64,000 bases of DNA, from assembly GCF_030272615.1 (NCBI RefSeq), contig NC_081411.1, forward strand, positions 180,378,977-180,442,976. The letters are read 5' to 3'. The position numbers and the translations under genes were made by a program. This stretch comes from Cryptomeria japonica. Its lineage: Eukaryota > Streptophyta > Pinopsida > Cupressales > Cupressaceae. Below the pieces are notes generated by a model. It did not search any database. It was not told where the DNA came from and saw nothing but the letters and a program-made list of their open reading frames with translations. Below are positions 1 through 10,528 of this stretch, one piece after another. Each line of letters opens with the position of its first letter. The stretch's first letter is position 1.

Positions 1-394
1 ATTTGTCAGGTTCTCTGTCAGGTTCACTCATTCCTTCTGGTAATGGTTGTCCCATTATCCGTGTGCCATGTAGTACATCATTTTCCCATTGCTCCCTGGT
101 TTATACTTAGGCAACAATGCCAAATGTTTTCCCCGTAGGGTGTCAGGTTAAGACATTGCATAAATGACATAAGTACACAGAATATATGGAACTCATAAGT
201 ATTCTATTGATTCATGATAAGCTAGTACATACAATGATAGCAATATGTCCGACTACAATAGCATGTCCAATGACTAGAAACAAATACAATATAAAGGAGT
301 CTGGTCAGTTACCTAGTACCAACTATCGACAATCGATGGGTTAACTACCAACGCTAACAGAATTTACCTTAATGCTTAATTACTCAACAACACA
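1..394. other. Unassigned sequence left of NAR-A1
   Basis: I recognise no coding region, LTR end or RNA gene here. Similarity to the NAR-A LTR starts only near position 395, where the text joins the block CCTCATTGTAAGTAG that is also found at 5080 and 25490. The missing first part of the NAR-A1 5' LTR has therefore been deleted or replaced by this sequence. Confidence 0.5.
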
Positions 395-679
395 GGCACC
401 TCATTGTAAGTAGCATTTATTCATTGGCCAATGAGTAAATATTGTGGGTCACAAATACTACTGAGGTTTTTCCCACATCGAGTTTCCTCGTTAAATATCT
501 TGTGTTATGGTGTGTTTTCTATGCTATTTTTATTGTTCTTATTTGCTGCATTAATTCTTATTTACCAGGACACTGTTTTGGGATGTAAAGTTATTAATAA
601 GTCTAAATATTCTACTAACTGGTTAGACATTGATTCACCCCCCCTCTCAGTGTCTTTGGAACTATCATTGAATCTAAAA
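395..679 (+). repeat. NAR-A1 5' LTR, truncated (right part only)
   Basis: This aligns by eye with the last ~285 bases of the NAR-A1 3' LTR (4579-5357). Shared blocks include TTATTCATTGGCCA, GTGGGTCACAAAT, a GGTTTTTCCCAC block, TCTTGTGTTATGGTGT and GATTCACCCCCCCTCTCAGTG. The tail reads AATCTAAAA where intact copies end in TCTAACA. The first ~490 bases of the LTR are absent. A 98-codon reading frame inside it is a by-product of LTR sequence, because it recurs in every NAR-A LTR. Confidence 0.85.
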
Positions 680-681
680 AT

Positions 682-693
682 AGGTATCAGAGC
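682..693 (+). other. Primer binding site of NAR-A1
   Basis: AGGTATCAGAGC lies directly after the LTR. It corresponds to TGGTATCAGAGC, the complement of the 3' end of plant initiator Met tRNA used by most copia elements, with one change at the start. It fixes the LTR/internal boundary. Confidence 0.85.
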
Positions 694-750
694 TTGGTCC
701 TCCATTTTCAAAAGCCTAATAGCTTGAGGAATATTTTGACACTAGTACAA

Positions 751-2060
751 ATGGAGAACTTAAGAAAATAGTTGGAAGGAGCTCTTGAAGATTTTAATGT
801 AGAGAAATTAAAGAATATCAAACTTTAAGATGATCCAAGGATTGCACAGGAATTCATTAAAGGACTTCAGGAGAACTTTGCTATAGCACAAAATAAAAGA
901 AAAGAACTTCATGAGAAGATGTAGAATGATGATGATGAAAAAGAAACTCTTAGAGACATTGCAAACAAGTTGAGACAAGAAAATAGTAATATGAAGAATG
1001 AAATGCAAGATATGACTATGAGGTTATGTAAAGATATCGAAGACAAGAAGAAGAATGAAGAAGAATTGACTAGGAGACTTAATGATGTTGGAAATGAAAA
1101 TCTGAGACTTAGTCATGAAAATGATATGTTGAAGATAGATCTGATTCACATGCAACATGATAAAACTGAGCTTATGAGACAAGTTGGAATTTTGGAAAAT
1201 GAGTTGGCTACTGTAAATAAACACAAAGACAAATTCAAGAAAATTTCAAAGGAGCTTGATGACATGCTGAAAAATCAAAAGCCTAATGGAGATACTAATG
1301 GACTTGGATTTGAAGTTGGAGAAAGTTCCGGTATTTCAAACAATCAATATCAGAACAACTGGTAAGACAACCTAATGCTCATAAAATTCATGGAAGATGT
1401 TTCAATTGTAACAAGTTTGGTCATAGAGAAAATCAGTGTAGATTTAGAAATAATCGGAATATGAACTCGCCCATCGGTCAATGTTCCAAATGCAAGAAAG
1501 TTCATCATAATTCATAAAACTACATAATGAATGTGAAATGATATGTTTGTGGAAGATTTTGACATTTATCTAATCAATGCAGATCACAAACTGGTCAAGG
1601 ATATGGAAAGGTTATTCAGAGAAATAATGTGACTTGTTATGCTTGTAACAAGATTGGACACATTGCAAAATTCTGTAGAAGCAAGAATGCACTAGCAAAC
1701 AATATGAGATCTAGCTTGAAGGGAAAGGAGAAGGTAGAAGAAATAAAGCAAGAATTTTCCAAATAGTGGATTAAGAAAAGAGATCAGAGAACTGATGAAA
1801 CTATATCTTTACTAGTAGAACAGAGTAATCCTCCACCAGAAGGAGACTCTTCATCTAACCAAGGAATAATCCCTTGGGGGTATGATAGCAAATTGAAAAA
1901 CATGCATTCTACCCTTGGTTGATGGTGAGAAGATACATTTATTCTTTACCGATAGGTGTCTTAAGTTTTCACTTAACCGGCAAGCATTTAATGATTTTTT
2001 AGAGAACATTTTCGGCTATAAAGCACTAGGAAACACTCATTTCAAACTCATTGAGAATTC
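751..2060 (+). pseudogene. NAR-A1 Gag-like protein (coiled coil plus four CCHC knuckles), broken
   Basis: The protein starts MENLRK, where copy A3 has MESLRQ. Its first ~60 codons carry three stops. From about 970 a charged heptad-rich segment runs ~115 residues (NEMQDMTMRLCKDIEDKKK and following), a likely coiled coil. A one-base frameshift near 1350 separates it from four knuckle motifs between ~1398 and 1683: CFNCNKFGHRENQC, CSKCKKVHHNS (last Cys lost), YVCGRF-stop-HLSNQC and CYACNKIGHIAKFC. A basic tail follows (KGKEKVEEIKQEF). A further coding-like stretch (VDGEKIHLFFTDR) appears at ~1915-2060. Nucleic-acid binding and particle assembly are inferred from the CCHC array and coil. Copia Gag normally has one knuckle. 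No protease or other pol domain follows. Confidence 0.8.
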
Positions 2061-2162
2061 AAACTTTTTGTGAGCGCAAAATTGAGCAAAGGAATTCAAG
2101 GTGAATCTAAGAAGTGTTTTTCAAGCATTCAACAAACATTCAGATAAGAGGTATTTTTCATA

Positions 2163-4399
2163 ATGGCTACTTCATCTTCTGTTCCTGAATTTATTCTGAA
2201 CCCTACCATTGTGGAGAATGTGAAATGCCCTAGACTTGTATTCAAAATAATTCTCGAGATTGTGAAGCAAGGTGACTTTGTAGGAGCTTTTTCAAAAATA
2301 CCTAAGGGTGTAGCATTTGTAGAAGACCCTATGATTTACACACATTGCAATATAGAAGATCTAGGATCTGAGGAATTAATGAAAATGTTTAACAAGGTCA
2401 TTTGTGATGAACATGGAATTGTTAAACCCAAACATAAGACTGTGGAAACTTTAGGTTTTGTGGAGATACTGAATATCCCTCAATTTCCAGAGGAAGTGGT
2501 AAGGGTTGTATTGAGTAGAGCACATGGAGAATTCTTATGGTTGGATTCTGTCTATAAGATATCCCAACAAGAAATTAGGGTAGTTACTAGTTTACCCTCA
2601 ACCGGTAGTAGACATGATAAGACAAAGAAGATTCCCAACAAAATGGTGATAAGCCTTACCAGAGCAACATTTGACAATAGACCACTTAGAGTGAAAGATA
2701 TTAAGGACATTAATGTGAGATATGTAAGTGTGGTTCTTGGATACAAAGCCACACATGCTAACAAACTCAATTTTGTTTCTAGTCTTTGTATTTATAGTGC
2801 ACATGAAATGATAAACAACAATGCTAAGATAGATGTGTGTGACTGGTTAAAAGATGAGCTTATTGGCAACCTGAAAAAGATTAAGGGAGATAAAAGGGTA
2901 CTTTCCGCTTTGGAAACCTTCTGGTATGTTTGATGCTATATTTCACCAAAGAGATCCTCGGTACAGGACACAAAGACTTTGGTTATGATACACTAGTAGG
3001 GAAACAACTACAGGAAGCTTTTAATAGCATGGGAACTGATAGAGATACCAACATTAATATCACTGACAATCTTCCATCACCACCTTTGGATACTGCACCG
3101 GTACACTCAAAAGATCCACCGGTTACTGACACTAAAGGTATAACACATGATGATACTAATCCTGAGTCAGAGTTACTTTTTACAATGAAAGTGGATACAC
3201 AAGAGGTAAAGATTGTTGTGGATAAGGAAACCTCTGAAGTTAAGTTAGACAATGTTGACAATAGAAACATAGCAGAGGAACTGGTACAAATTGTTGAAAC
3301 TGAGACATCAACACAAACATAGAAACTAGCATAGATTGAAAAACCTACTAAAGATAAAAGTACTAGCATAGGACCAAACACAAAGATACCGACAGTAGAA
3401 ATTTTAGAGAAACAAACTGAGGCAGAGGTGCACACAGAGATAGAGAAATTGACAATCACAAAAATATTGAAATAGTCAGAGAAACCTTTAAAGGTTGAGA
3501 TGCAAACATAGACTGATCCACATGAAGAAAATTCAAGCAAACTAGACACATTTAATGGAAGCAAAGAGGTAATAAAAATGATTTGTCAGACATCCGACAC
3601 ATCTACAAGTGAATTCACACCTGCCAATGGTACAGAGGTACTTCTGGATTCAATTAAGAAGATAATGGATTGTAATGCATTGGCCTGTAAGGCAATTGAT
3701 AACATACTACCATTCTTAAGTTGATTGCACCAAATTGCAACACATATATCATTATTGATTTTTTGGGTAAATTGGACACATTGTCCAAATTTATAGATGA
3801 TAATGTAATAACTATTGATAAGCTGAATGAGGACACAATTAAGGAGAGAGTTGAAAAAGAGAAAAACACATTCTTTGAAGACACAATAAAGAAATGTACA
3901 GATCATATAAATACATTATTTCCGGTACTTAACTCTACAATTTTGGAGTACAAGAAGCTATATAAGGAAACATGCAAACCTCACCTTTGGACAATGGACA
4001 TAGATGAGGAGATCAGAAAAACACAAAGAAATTGATGACATAGCAGATAATATAATTGGTTCATCTGAACATATCTCAGTTTTTGAGCAAGAAATGTCAA
4101 GTTTTGAGGAGAAGTTAGAGAAACTTGAGAAAGAGAAGGCAAGGATAAGGTCAAATGCTTGGGAACTTAAAGCTAAACTTGGTCCTAAGTTGGACAATCT
4201 GATCACTTAGAGAATTGAAATATCTAAGGCATTAGTTCAAGGAGAGAGATCACTAGAGGAACATATGCATTATCTCACCGACATGATCCAATAGACTGAG
4301 GCAACTTTGAATGATAGAAAAAGGTTTATGCAAAGTCTGAATTCAGTTTTGGCAGATATCTTTTAGATTGTAACCAACTGGCTATAGACTTTGAGGTGA
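2163..4399 (+). pseudogene. NAR-A1 second protein (ORF2), no pol similarity, broken
   Basis: The best preserved part is 2163-2933 (256 codons from MATSSSVPEF). It contains GAFSKIPKGVAFVEDP, then HCNIEDLGSEELMKMF, DEHGIVKPKHK, FLWLDSVYKI and SAHEMINNNAKIDVCDWLKDE. After a frame change it continues as LYFTKEILGTGHKDFGYD (2930-3322), then an acidic region with several stops, and ends in a coiled-coil stretch (4004-4210, EKLEKLEKEKARIRSNAWELK). NAR-A3 (57174-60532) encodes the same order of blocks; NAR-B1 keeps the first block. Compared with A3, roughly 1 kb of the middle is missing. I do not recognise the family. The central helical block faintly resembles the uncharacterised domain of 'putative plant transposon protein' annotations, which is only a hypothesis. 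Confidence 0.7.
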
Positions 4400-4440
4400 A
4401 TTTTTTTGAACTCGTTTGATTATTTTTGAAAACCTTTGTC

Positions 4441-4578
4441 ATTGATGTCAAAGGGGGAGTAGTGGAGAGAAAAATACTTGTTCAGAGGAGATCACTTGCT
4501 CAAGGGGAACACATCTTTTTGGACTTCAATTTTTGGATTTTTCTCATGAGTGTTGCTATCAATGCCAAAGGGGGAGAT
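4441..4578 (+). other. NAR-A1 repeated polypurine tracts
   Basis: Two AAGGGGGAG tracts (4451 and 4568) precede the 3' LTR. The first is embedded in ATTGATGTCAAAGGGGGAG, the second in CCAAAGGGGGAGATTG immediately before the LTR TGTTGG. These would prime plus-strand synthesis. The same duplicated arrangement is present in NAR-A3 and all three copia elements. Confidence 0.8.
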
Positions 4579-5357
4579 TGTTGGAATTCTACACTCTTAT
4601 GAGAATAGTTGAATTTTCATTGATGGAAACCAAATAGCAACCAACCAAAAGATACCGAGACTGGCAATAGATTTCTACATACACTAACAGACACTTCATC
4701 GGTATCGACAACAATGCATAATGACACTTAGGCCAACGTGGAATAAAATTTTGTTTATTGTTTTGTAATGTAATTATCTTTTGTAAGCCGACATGGTACA
4801 TTGTAAAAGACTCATATATGTATGAGATCTTATAGGTCAGTTTGTAAGGAGGATAGCTAAGAAGTATAAGGCAATTTTGTATAAGGTGATAGATTTGACA
4901 ATGAAGGTTTTGGTTATTGATTGAGCTTAAACCGGTACTAAACCTAGCATATGAGATGCTGTTTTGAGTAGTACATTGTATTGGATTTTGATAATCCATT
5001 TTTTAGTCAATGTGATTCCTATTTTGTGATTGAGTAGTGAGCTCTAGGCAGTTGGCCTCCCTGCATGTGTAGGCCCCTCATTGTAAGTAGTATTTATTCA
5101 TTGGCCAGTGAGTAAATATTGTGGGTCACAAATCCCACCGAGGTTTTTCCCACACTGGGTTTCCTCGTTAAATATCTTGTGTTATGGTGTTTTCTCTATG
5201 CTGTCTCTATTGTTCTTATTTTCTGCATTAATTCTTATTTACCAGTACAGTGTTTTGGGATGCAAAGTTATTAATAAGTTTAAATATTTTGCTAACTAGT
5301 TAGACACTGATTCACCCCGCCCTCTTAGTGTCTTTGGGACTGCCATTGAATCTAACA
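4579..5357 (+). repeat. NAR-A1 3' LTR (779 bp)
   Basis: It begins TGTTGGAATTCTACACTC right after the polypurine tract and ends TCTAACA. The start matches the NAR-A2 LTR (24966), and its second half matches 395-679. The tail carries the block GATTCACCCCGCCCTCTTAG that all copia-type LTRs in this window share. It abuts the COP-1 zinc-knuckle codons directly, so NAR-A1 appears to have inserted into COP-1; the duplication cannot be tested because the left LTR end is lost. Confidence 0.88.
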
Positions 5358-5950
5358 AAATGCTATCATTGTCGAAATGTTGGCTACATTGAAAACTCAA
5401 GAAATATAAGCAAAAGAAGTTAGTACTAGATCAAAGACAAGAAGCAAAACCAGAGAAAAAAATTGCAGTAGACAAGAAGAAGGAAGCCAACTCGGTTGGA
5501 TTAAGAAGAATAAGAATAAAGCATAATCAAGTCTAATTGTATAGATTGCCCTACATGTACAAAGAAGAAATTTATGGGTTGTAGATAGTGGATGTTCCAA
5601 TCACATGATCGGAGGAAAAAATAAATTCATCAAGTTTGAAGATTGGAATGGAGGTTTGGTGAGGTTTGGAGACAACTCTTCCATTGAAAGATAAAAGGCA
5701 AAGGTGCTTTGAACATAGATGGAAAATTAAAAGAACATGATGTTTACTATGTGGAAGGCCTAAAACATAATTTTATAAGTGTGAGTTAGATGTGTGACAA
5801 AGGATATAAGTTCATTTTTTACTCTACCGATTGTCAAATAAGAAAGTAGAGTATGGGATAGATTGTTGCAAAAGGAAAAAGGACAGATGGAAAGGTGTAC
5901 AGTCTAAAGGAATATTTATTTCTTAAATCAAGTATGATAGCGATATGTTG
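5358..5950 (+). pseudogene. COP-1 copia remnant: Gag knuckle, protease, start of integrase region
   Basis: The first codons read KCYHCRNVGYIE, a damaged CCHC knuckle. At ~5578-5690 the frame reads WVVDSGCSNHMIGG and then GGLVRFGDNSS, the copia aspartic protease with its DSG catalytic triplet. After a frameshift near 5690 it continues GALNIDGKLKEHDVYYVEGL and GYKFIFYSTDCQIRK, the region before the integrase zinc finger. Near 5945 it jumps directly to the late reverse transcriptase, so the integrase and most of the RT are deleted. Confidence 0.8.
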
Positions 5951-6723
5951 AAGAATTTTTAGATGGAAGATAACAAACTAGTAAGTACCCCCATGCTGAC
6001 TGGATGCAAGTTGAGCAAGGTTGATGAGTCACCGGAAGTGGATCAGACCCTATATAGATCCATGATTGGTAGTCTGTTATATCTTACTACCTATAGACCA
6101 AATATAGTGCAGGCAGTATGTATGGTGACAATATTTCAATCTACACCTAAATAGTCACATGTGAATGCAGTCAGAAGGATCTTCAAGCATCTACAAGGAA
6201 TACTTAATTATGGCTTATGGTATCCAAAACAAGGAGATTTCACTTTATAGGCCTACAATAATGTTGATTGGGTAGGCTACATTGATGACCGAAAGAGAAC
6301 AAGTGGTGGACCATTTTTTTGGGTAACCAATTAGTTTCATGGCACAACAAGAGGCAAAATTTAGTCTCCTTATCTATTGCTGAGGCAGAATATATTGTTG
6401 CTGCTACATATTGTTCTCAGGTGTTATGGATGAAGCAGACCCTCAAGGACATTTAGGTAGAAATATTTGACCCTATTTCTATCCGGTAAGATAACTCAAG
6501 TGAAATCAACATTTCAAAGAATATGGTTATGCACTCAAGGACAAAGCACATTGCCATCAAATACCATTTTCTTAGGGAGAAGGTTGCAGAGCAAGAAGTA
6601 AAGGTAGAATATGTCCCTACAAGTGAAAAAGTTGCTGATATTTTCACAAAACCTCTACTAGTAAACACATTTGATTATCTAAGACATAAGTTAGGATTTA
6701 TCTCACCATCTTTTTGCACTTGA
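5951..6723 (+). pseudogene. COP-1 copia remnant: C-terminal RT connection and RNase H
   Basis: 5963-6154 reads MEDNKLVSTPMLTGCKLSK and YRSMIGSLLYLT, the connection after the copia RT palm. Downstream, NYGLWYPKQGD, a degraded ADW-type RNase H start and AEAEYIVAAT-like codons are in changing frames. 6523-6723 (HSRTKHIAIKYHFLREKV, TSEKVADIFTKPL) is the standard copia RNase H end. Several frameshifts and stops make it non-functional. Confidence 0.85.
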
Positions 6724-6796
6724 ATGTGTATGGAGGTCTATGGTTCAAAGGGAGTTCACAACCATACCTTTTTTTACTCTTGGACCATATGTTGGA

Positions 6797-7067
6797 CACA
6801 GGGGGAGATCAGGTGTTTGTGTTGCAGTTCCAATAGGTTTGAGACTTTGGAAAGTTGTCTATTCAATTTTTTTATCTACCAAAGTTGCCATCAACTTGAC
6901 CGAGAAAGTAATGTCATAGGGGGAGAACTCGATCACCAGTCTCCAAAGTGAAGTTGGTGTCTGAGCTCTTTGTCATTGTTGTCAAAGGGGGAGAAAGAAC
7001 ATATGTTGGAGAAAGAGCCCAGATTGTGAAGAAAATGTGTGTTGACATAAATACCAAAGGGGGAGAT
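6797..7067 (+). other. COP-1 array of four polypurine tracts
   Basis: GGGGGAG occurs near 6801, 6920, 6987 and 7059. The third sits in GTCATTGTTGTCAAAGGGGG; the last is AAAGGGGGAGATTG directly before the LTR TGTTGG. Repeated polypurine tracts upstream of the 3' LTR are, to my knowledge, typical of the Sirevirus branch of copia. Confidence 0.8.
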
Positions 7068-8607
7068 TGTTGGCATTGTGTTGTCATTGATGTCAACTGG
7101 TATGCAAGATGTTGATACCGATATTGGAGATTGTTGGCGGTAGGAAAGTTATTGTTACTTGCATTAGAGATTGTTGGAATAAGAAGGTGAAAGGATTTGA
7201 AGTGTTTGCCACTTTGGCAAACTGGTTGAGGACTATCACCGATAAATGATAACATGACCTAACCGACATAACATAGAAGTGCATGATATGAAGGTCAACC
7301 GGTTCGTGTATACTGGTAGTATATTTGGTCAGTGACTGTGTTTGAACCAACACAATCAAGTGAGTTGGATGCTGACAAAGATGTCACATGAACTCCAGGT
7401 GTCAAACATGCATTGGTAAGTGAATAGTGCATCGGCGAGGTAGTTGTCGACAAGGATGATATTAAATGTCGACTGCAAAAATCGTGGATCAATTGCAGAG
7501 GATCGGGGCTCAAAGCAGATCGAAAGAAAAAGATTTTATTTCTTGGTATTATGATCGAAGAAGGATATCTGATCATCTTGTTGATATGGAGAAGGGAATA
7601 GCTAGATCATTTTTTGTGATTGAAAAAATCAAGGCTGCTGAACATGATTCAGTTTGCTAAATATAGTAAACATTTATTGGAAGAATAAAAAAAGACAGAT
7701 TTTTGTTGAACTATTGTAGGTTGTTTATTCAAGAAGATGAGATCTGACTTGATACAAATCATGGTCGGTGAAGAAAACCCTAGGTGTGTAAAGTTTGAAC
7801 TTTGTTTTTAGTGGAAAAACATGTGTATAAATATGCAGATCAAAGACTTAAGCATGTATGTCGGATGTGTGATGAGAAAGTGTGATTCTACTAGGTGAGA
7901 GTTGATCAGTCTGAGTGTTGATAGCAAAATATTGAAGTGATTGAGTGTTAGAAGAAGAACCAGAAAGAAGGGTTAACTAACAAGGCTTAAGGTAACCGGT
8001 AAACTATTCCATAGCGTAACAATCTATTAAACCGACAGAGATTGAAACCAGTAAGGTAGCAGCAAAGAGTGAAGGAGAGTAGAGAAAATGTGAAAGGAGA
8101 TCCGAGAAGGTAGAAACTAAGTTGTAGAGGATTCAGATAGAAAGAACATAGGACTGATAGAGAATAAGAAGTGTGACAGAAAAGGGTTTAACCAATAGAG
8201 AGGATTGTTTGCAGAGGTTACAAAACTCATTTGTAACAAGGTTCTTAACATTGTATTGATTTTTATCTCATTGCATGTCACTGAGTGGGTTCTTGGTGTA
8301 GGGGTTGGTGCTCCTTTGGGTAGGTGCCCATAAATTGCTAGGGGTTAGTTCTCCTTGGGTTGGTGCCCTAAAATTTGTAAATCTATTATTTCATTGTGAG
8401 CCTAGATTGGAGCAGTAGATCTCCAACAACATTTCTCATTGAGGTTTTTGCCACATTGGGTTTTCCTTGTATATCCGGTGTTATGTGATGTGCTTTTGTG
8501 TGTGATTGCTTGCTAGTGTTTTCATTATTCTACTGGTTTCACACACAAGTTGAAATTATTTATAATCACTGATTCACCCCCCTCTCATTGATATCTTGTG
8601 TTCTACA
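7068..8607 (+). repeat. COP-1 3' LTR (about 1.54 kb)
   Basis: It starts TGTTGGCATTGTGTTGTCAT and ends near GTTCTACA, after the usual block GATTCACCCCCCTCTCATTG (8573). A TATA-box candidate TATAAATA lies at 7826-7833. Inside, AGATTGTTGG recurs near 7128 and 7166, echoing the LTR border, and a roughly 40-base imperfect duplication (GGTTGGTGCTCC / GGTTAGTTCTCC, each ending GGTGCCC) spans 8295-8372. No matching 5' LTR is in the window. Confidence 0.75.
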
Positions 8608-9072
8608 ACTTATTCATCTTCATTTAATTTCTTCTGAACACCAATTTTGTTCTTATCACATTTTGTTTGTAGGTATTTGTACTAATTCCAAAATTTGATT
8701 CTTCTCAATCTAAATTAATTCTTCTTCAATTACTTGTGTCCAACCTTCATCTTTGCTTGCATTCATTAAAGTTATCGATTCTATTTTATGTCTCTTATCT
8801 CTCTAGCATCCTAATGATGGAGATCATAGAGTGTGAACCTAAACGTTGATTCAAAAAATATTACACAATCTTATCCAGAAATCTACATACTAATAAAAAA
8901 CTTGCTTGTTAATCTATCCTTACTAGTTCTCTTCTCGTACACACACCTTAATTTTTATCTCCAATTATTTGACCTTCTAAGCGATTCTTGTGAAAATATT
9001 TGGTAGGAGTAATAGTGGACTTTGTTTCTAACTTTTTGTTAGTTTCTATTGGAAAAAGACATTGCTTAGATC
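8608..9072 (-). pseudogene. Minus-strand copia fragment, integrase/RT hinge and RT start
   Basis: Read on the minus strand from ~9068, the frame gives TPTKYFHKNRLEGQIIGDKN then GVCTRRELV, the linker between copia integrase and RT. After a gap it continues as GWTQVIEEEL, IEKNQILELVQIPTNK and LVFRRKLNEDE, the RT N-terminus. It is cut by the COP-1 LTR on the left and the NAR-B1 LTR on the right. It is the only copia coding sequence on this strand in the window. Confidence 0.75.
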
Positions 9073-10158
9073 ACTTGGCATTGTCATTGATGGCAATCAA
9101 AGTCGGATATCCCATTTGTAGTATGTGATTTGATCCTACCAGAAGTCAGATTGCAGATTGGTCCTACTCTGATGGGCTATAACAAAGTATCTGACATAGT
9201 TCATAATTTTGGGTAGCATTTAATTTCAAGTTAATATCTTGTGTTTTAGATTTGGTTGAAGGTTGATGCATGTCTGGATAGCCTTATCCCATTATTTTAG
9301 CCTCATGTGTTGATTTTAGGGGCTCCAATATATCAATCTTTAGTTCAATAGAGCACACAAGTAGTCTCATGTGGATAATGCTTATGCAGATTATGTGGAT
9401 CAGTCTTAGTGATTACTTTTGGGATCCAGATGTTTTGTTTGATGGTTTTCATAGCGTGTGGAAAATTGTTTTGATCCACATTATAATTTTGGTTCGGATT
9501 TAGCCAACATTGTGTACAAGTTTCATTATTTGTAAAGTGTTCTTGTAGCTGACATGTAACTAACCTAATTTATTATTGCAGATATATAAAGTTGATTATT
9601 ATGATCATTTTGGATATTGGTGGCTATGTGAGAGACATTCATGATCGATTGTGCATAGTTGCACATGTGCAAGTTGACGATTTATGCTCTGGAATATTGT
9701 AGAATAGTGAAATAAAGCAATTTGTGGTAGAGTGTGAAAAAGTTGTTAATTGCGCTTAACCAAAACTATACCCAAGTATTAGTAGATGTTGTTCAATAGT
9801 TAAAATTCTCTTTTAATCATTTGTAACTCATTTGTAAGATAATGAGTCTTCCTAGGGTTGTATCCCTTCTTTGTTTTGAGAAGTGAGCTCTAGGAAGTGT
9901 TCCTGAATGCACGTGCGTTCCATTGTAAACATTATATTTGAGTATACTCATTTGTGGGTCTTTTCCCCACCATGTTTTTTCCCTAGTCCGGGTTTTCCAT
10001 GTATAAAATCTATGTGTTATGGTGTTGTGGTTGATTGTTTTGTGTTTCTGCATCTTTCTTTTGGTTCAATGCATTAAGTGATTGAAAGAACAATCTATCA
10101 AAATTAAAACTTGCAAAACACTGATTCACCCCCCTCTTAGTGTTCTTTGATTCCAATA
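9073..10158 (+). repeat. NAR-B1 5' LTR (about 1.09 kb)
   Basis: The left border is approximate: CTTGGCATTGTCATTGATGGC resembles the TGTTGGCATTGTCATTGATG start of related LTRs but has lost its first bases. The right end is fixed by the primer site at 10161. It contains a TATA candidate (TATATAAA, 9583-9590), the block GAAGTGAGCTCTAGGAAGTG, CCCACCATGTTTTTTCCC, and GATTCACCCCCCTCTTAGTG. No second copy of this LTR is present, because COP-2 cut off the 3' part of the element. Confidence 0.75.
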
Positions 10159-10160
10159 AC

Positions 10161-10173
10161 TGGTATCAGAGCC
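10161..10173 (+). other. Primer binding site of NAR-B1
   Basis: TGGTATCAGAGCC is a perfect initiator-Met-tRNA type primer site two bases after the LTR. Confidence 0.9.
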
Positions 10174-10226
10174 TAGTTCCTCGGAAGAAATCTAACAGTT
10201 TGAGGAGGATCAAGGAAGGTGAATCA

Positions 10227-10528
10227 ATGGATTCTGGTGGTCTTCAATATCATCTTATTGTTGCACTTGAGGATCTTGATTAAACCAAAGTTGAGGTCCG
10301 ACAAATGAAAGAGAATTTTAAGGATCCTGATAAATTCATTCAGTGCTGGAAGAATAAATTCAATCACAGAGAATGAAGGGTGATATCTCTGGACTTGGTT
10401 TTCATACAATTGAAAAAGGTGATTCCTTTGGTAAAAAGAGCAACTATCTAAAGAATAAAACTGCTCCTAAAATCAATAAGACTACCGGTAAGAAGGGTTT
10501 TAAGCCAGTCTGCTTTGTTTGTCATAAT
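10227..10528 (+). pseudogene. NAR-B1 Gag-like protein, N-terminal part
   Basis: The start is MDSGGLQYHLIVALEDLD. It matches the position and pattern of the NAR-A Gag start (QLEGALEDFDAEKLK in A3). A frame change near 10370 leads to GDISGLGFHTIEKGDSFG, equivalent to the GLGFEVGESSG stretch that precedes the knuckles in NAR-A. It ends in the first half of a CCHC motif (CFVCHN) at 10528, where a 1.87 kb segment has been inserted; the second half (TGHTANVC) resumes at 12401. Confidence 0.7.

Noticed and set aside
680-695. TGGTATCAGAGCC strings as tRNA-Met gene pieces
   Set aside because: Only the 3' end complement is present, always two bases after an LTR. These are primer binding sites, not tRNA genes.
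431-727. Small membrane-like protein (MSKYCGSQI..., hydrophobic) repeated at 431, 5108, 25594 and 55308
   Set aside because: Each lies in the tail of a NAR-A LTR at the same place. The frame is a by-product of a conserved LTR sequence and breaks differently in each copy.
2983-3564. 193-codon minus-strand frame opposite NAR-A1 ORF2
   Set aside because: Shadow of the acidic plus-strand coding region; Ser/Cys/Val-rich composition is that expected from the reverse complement.
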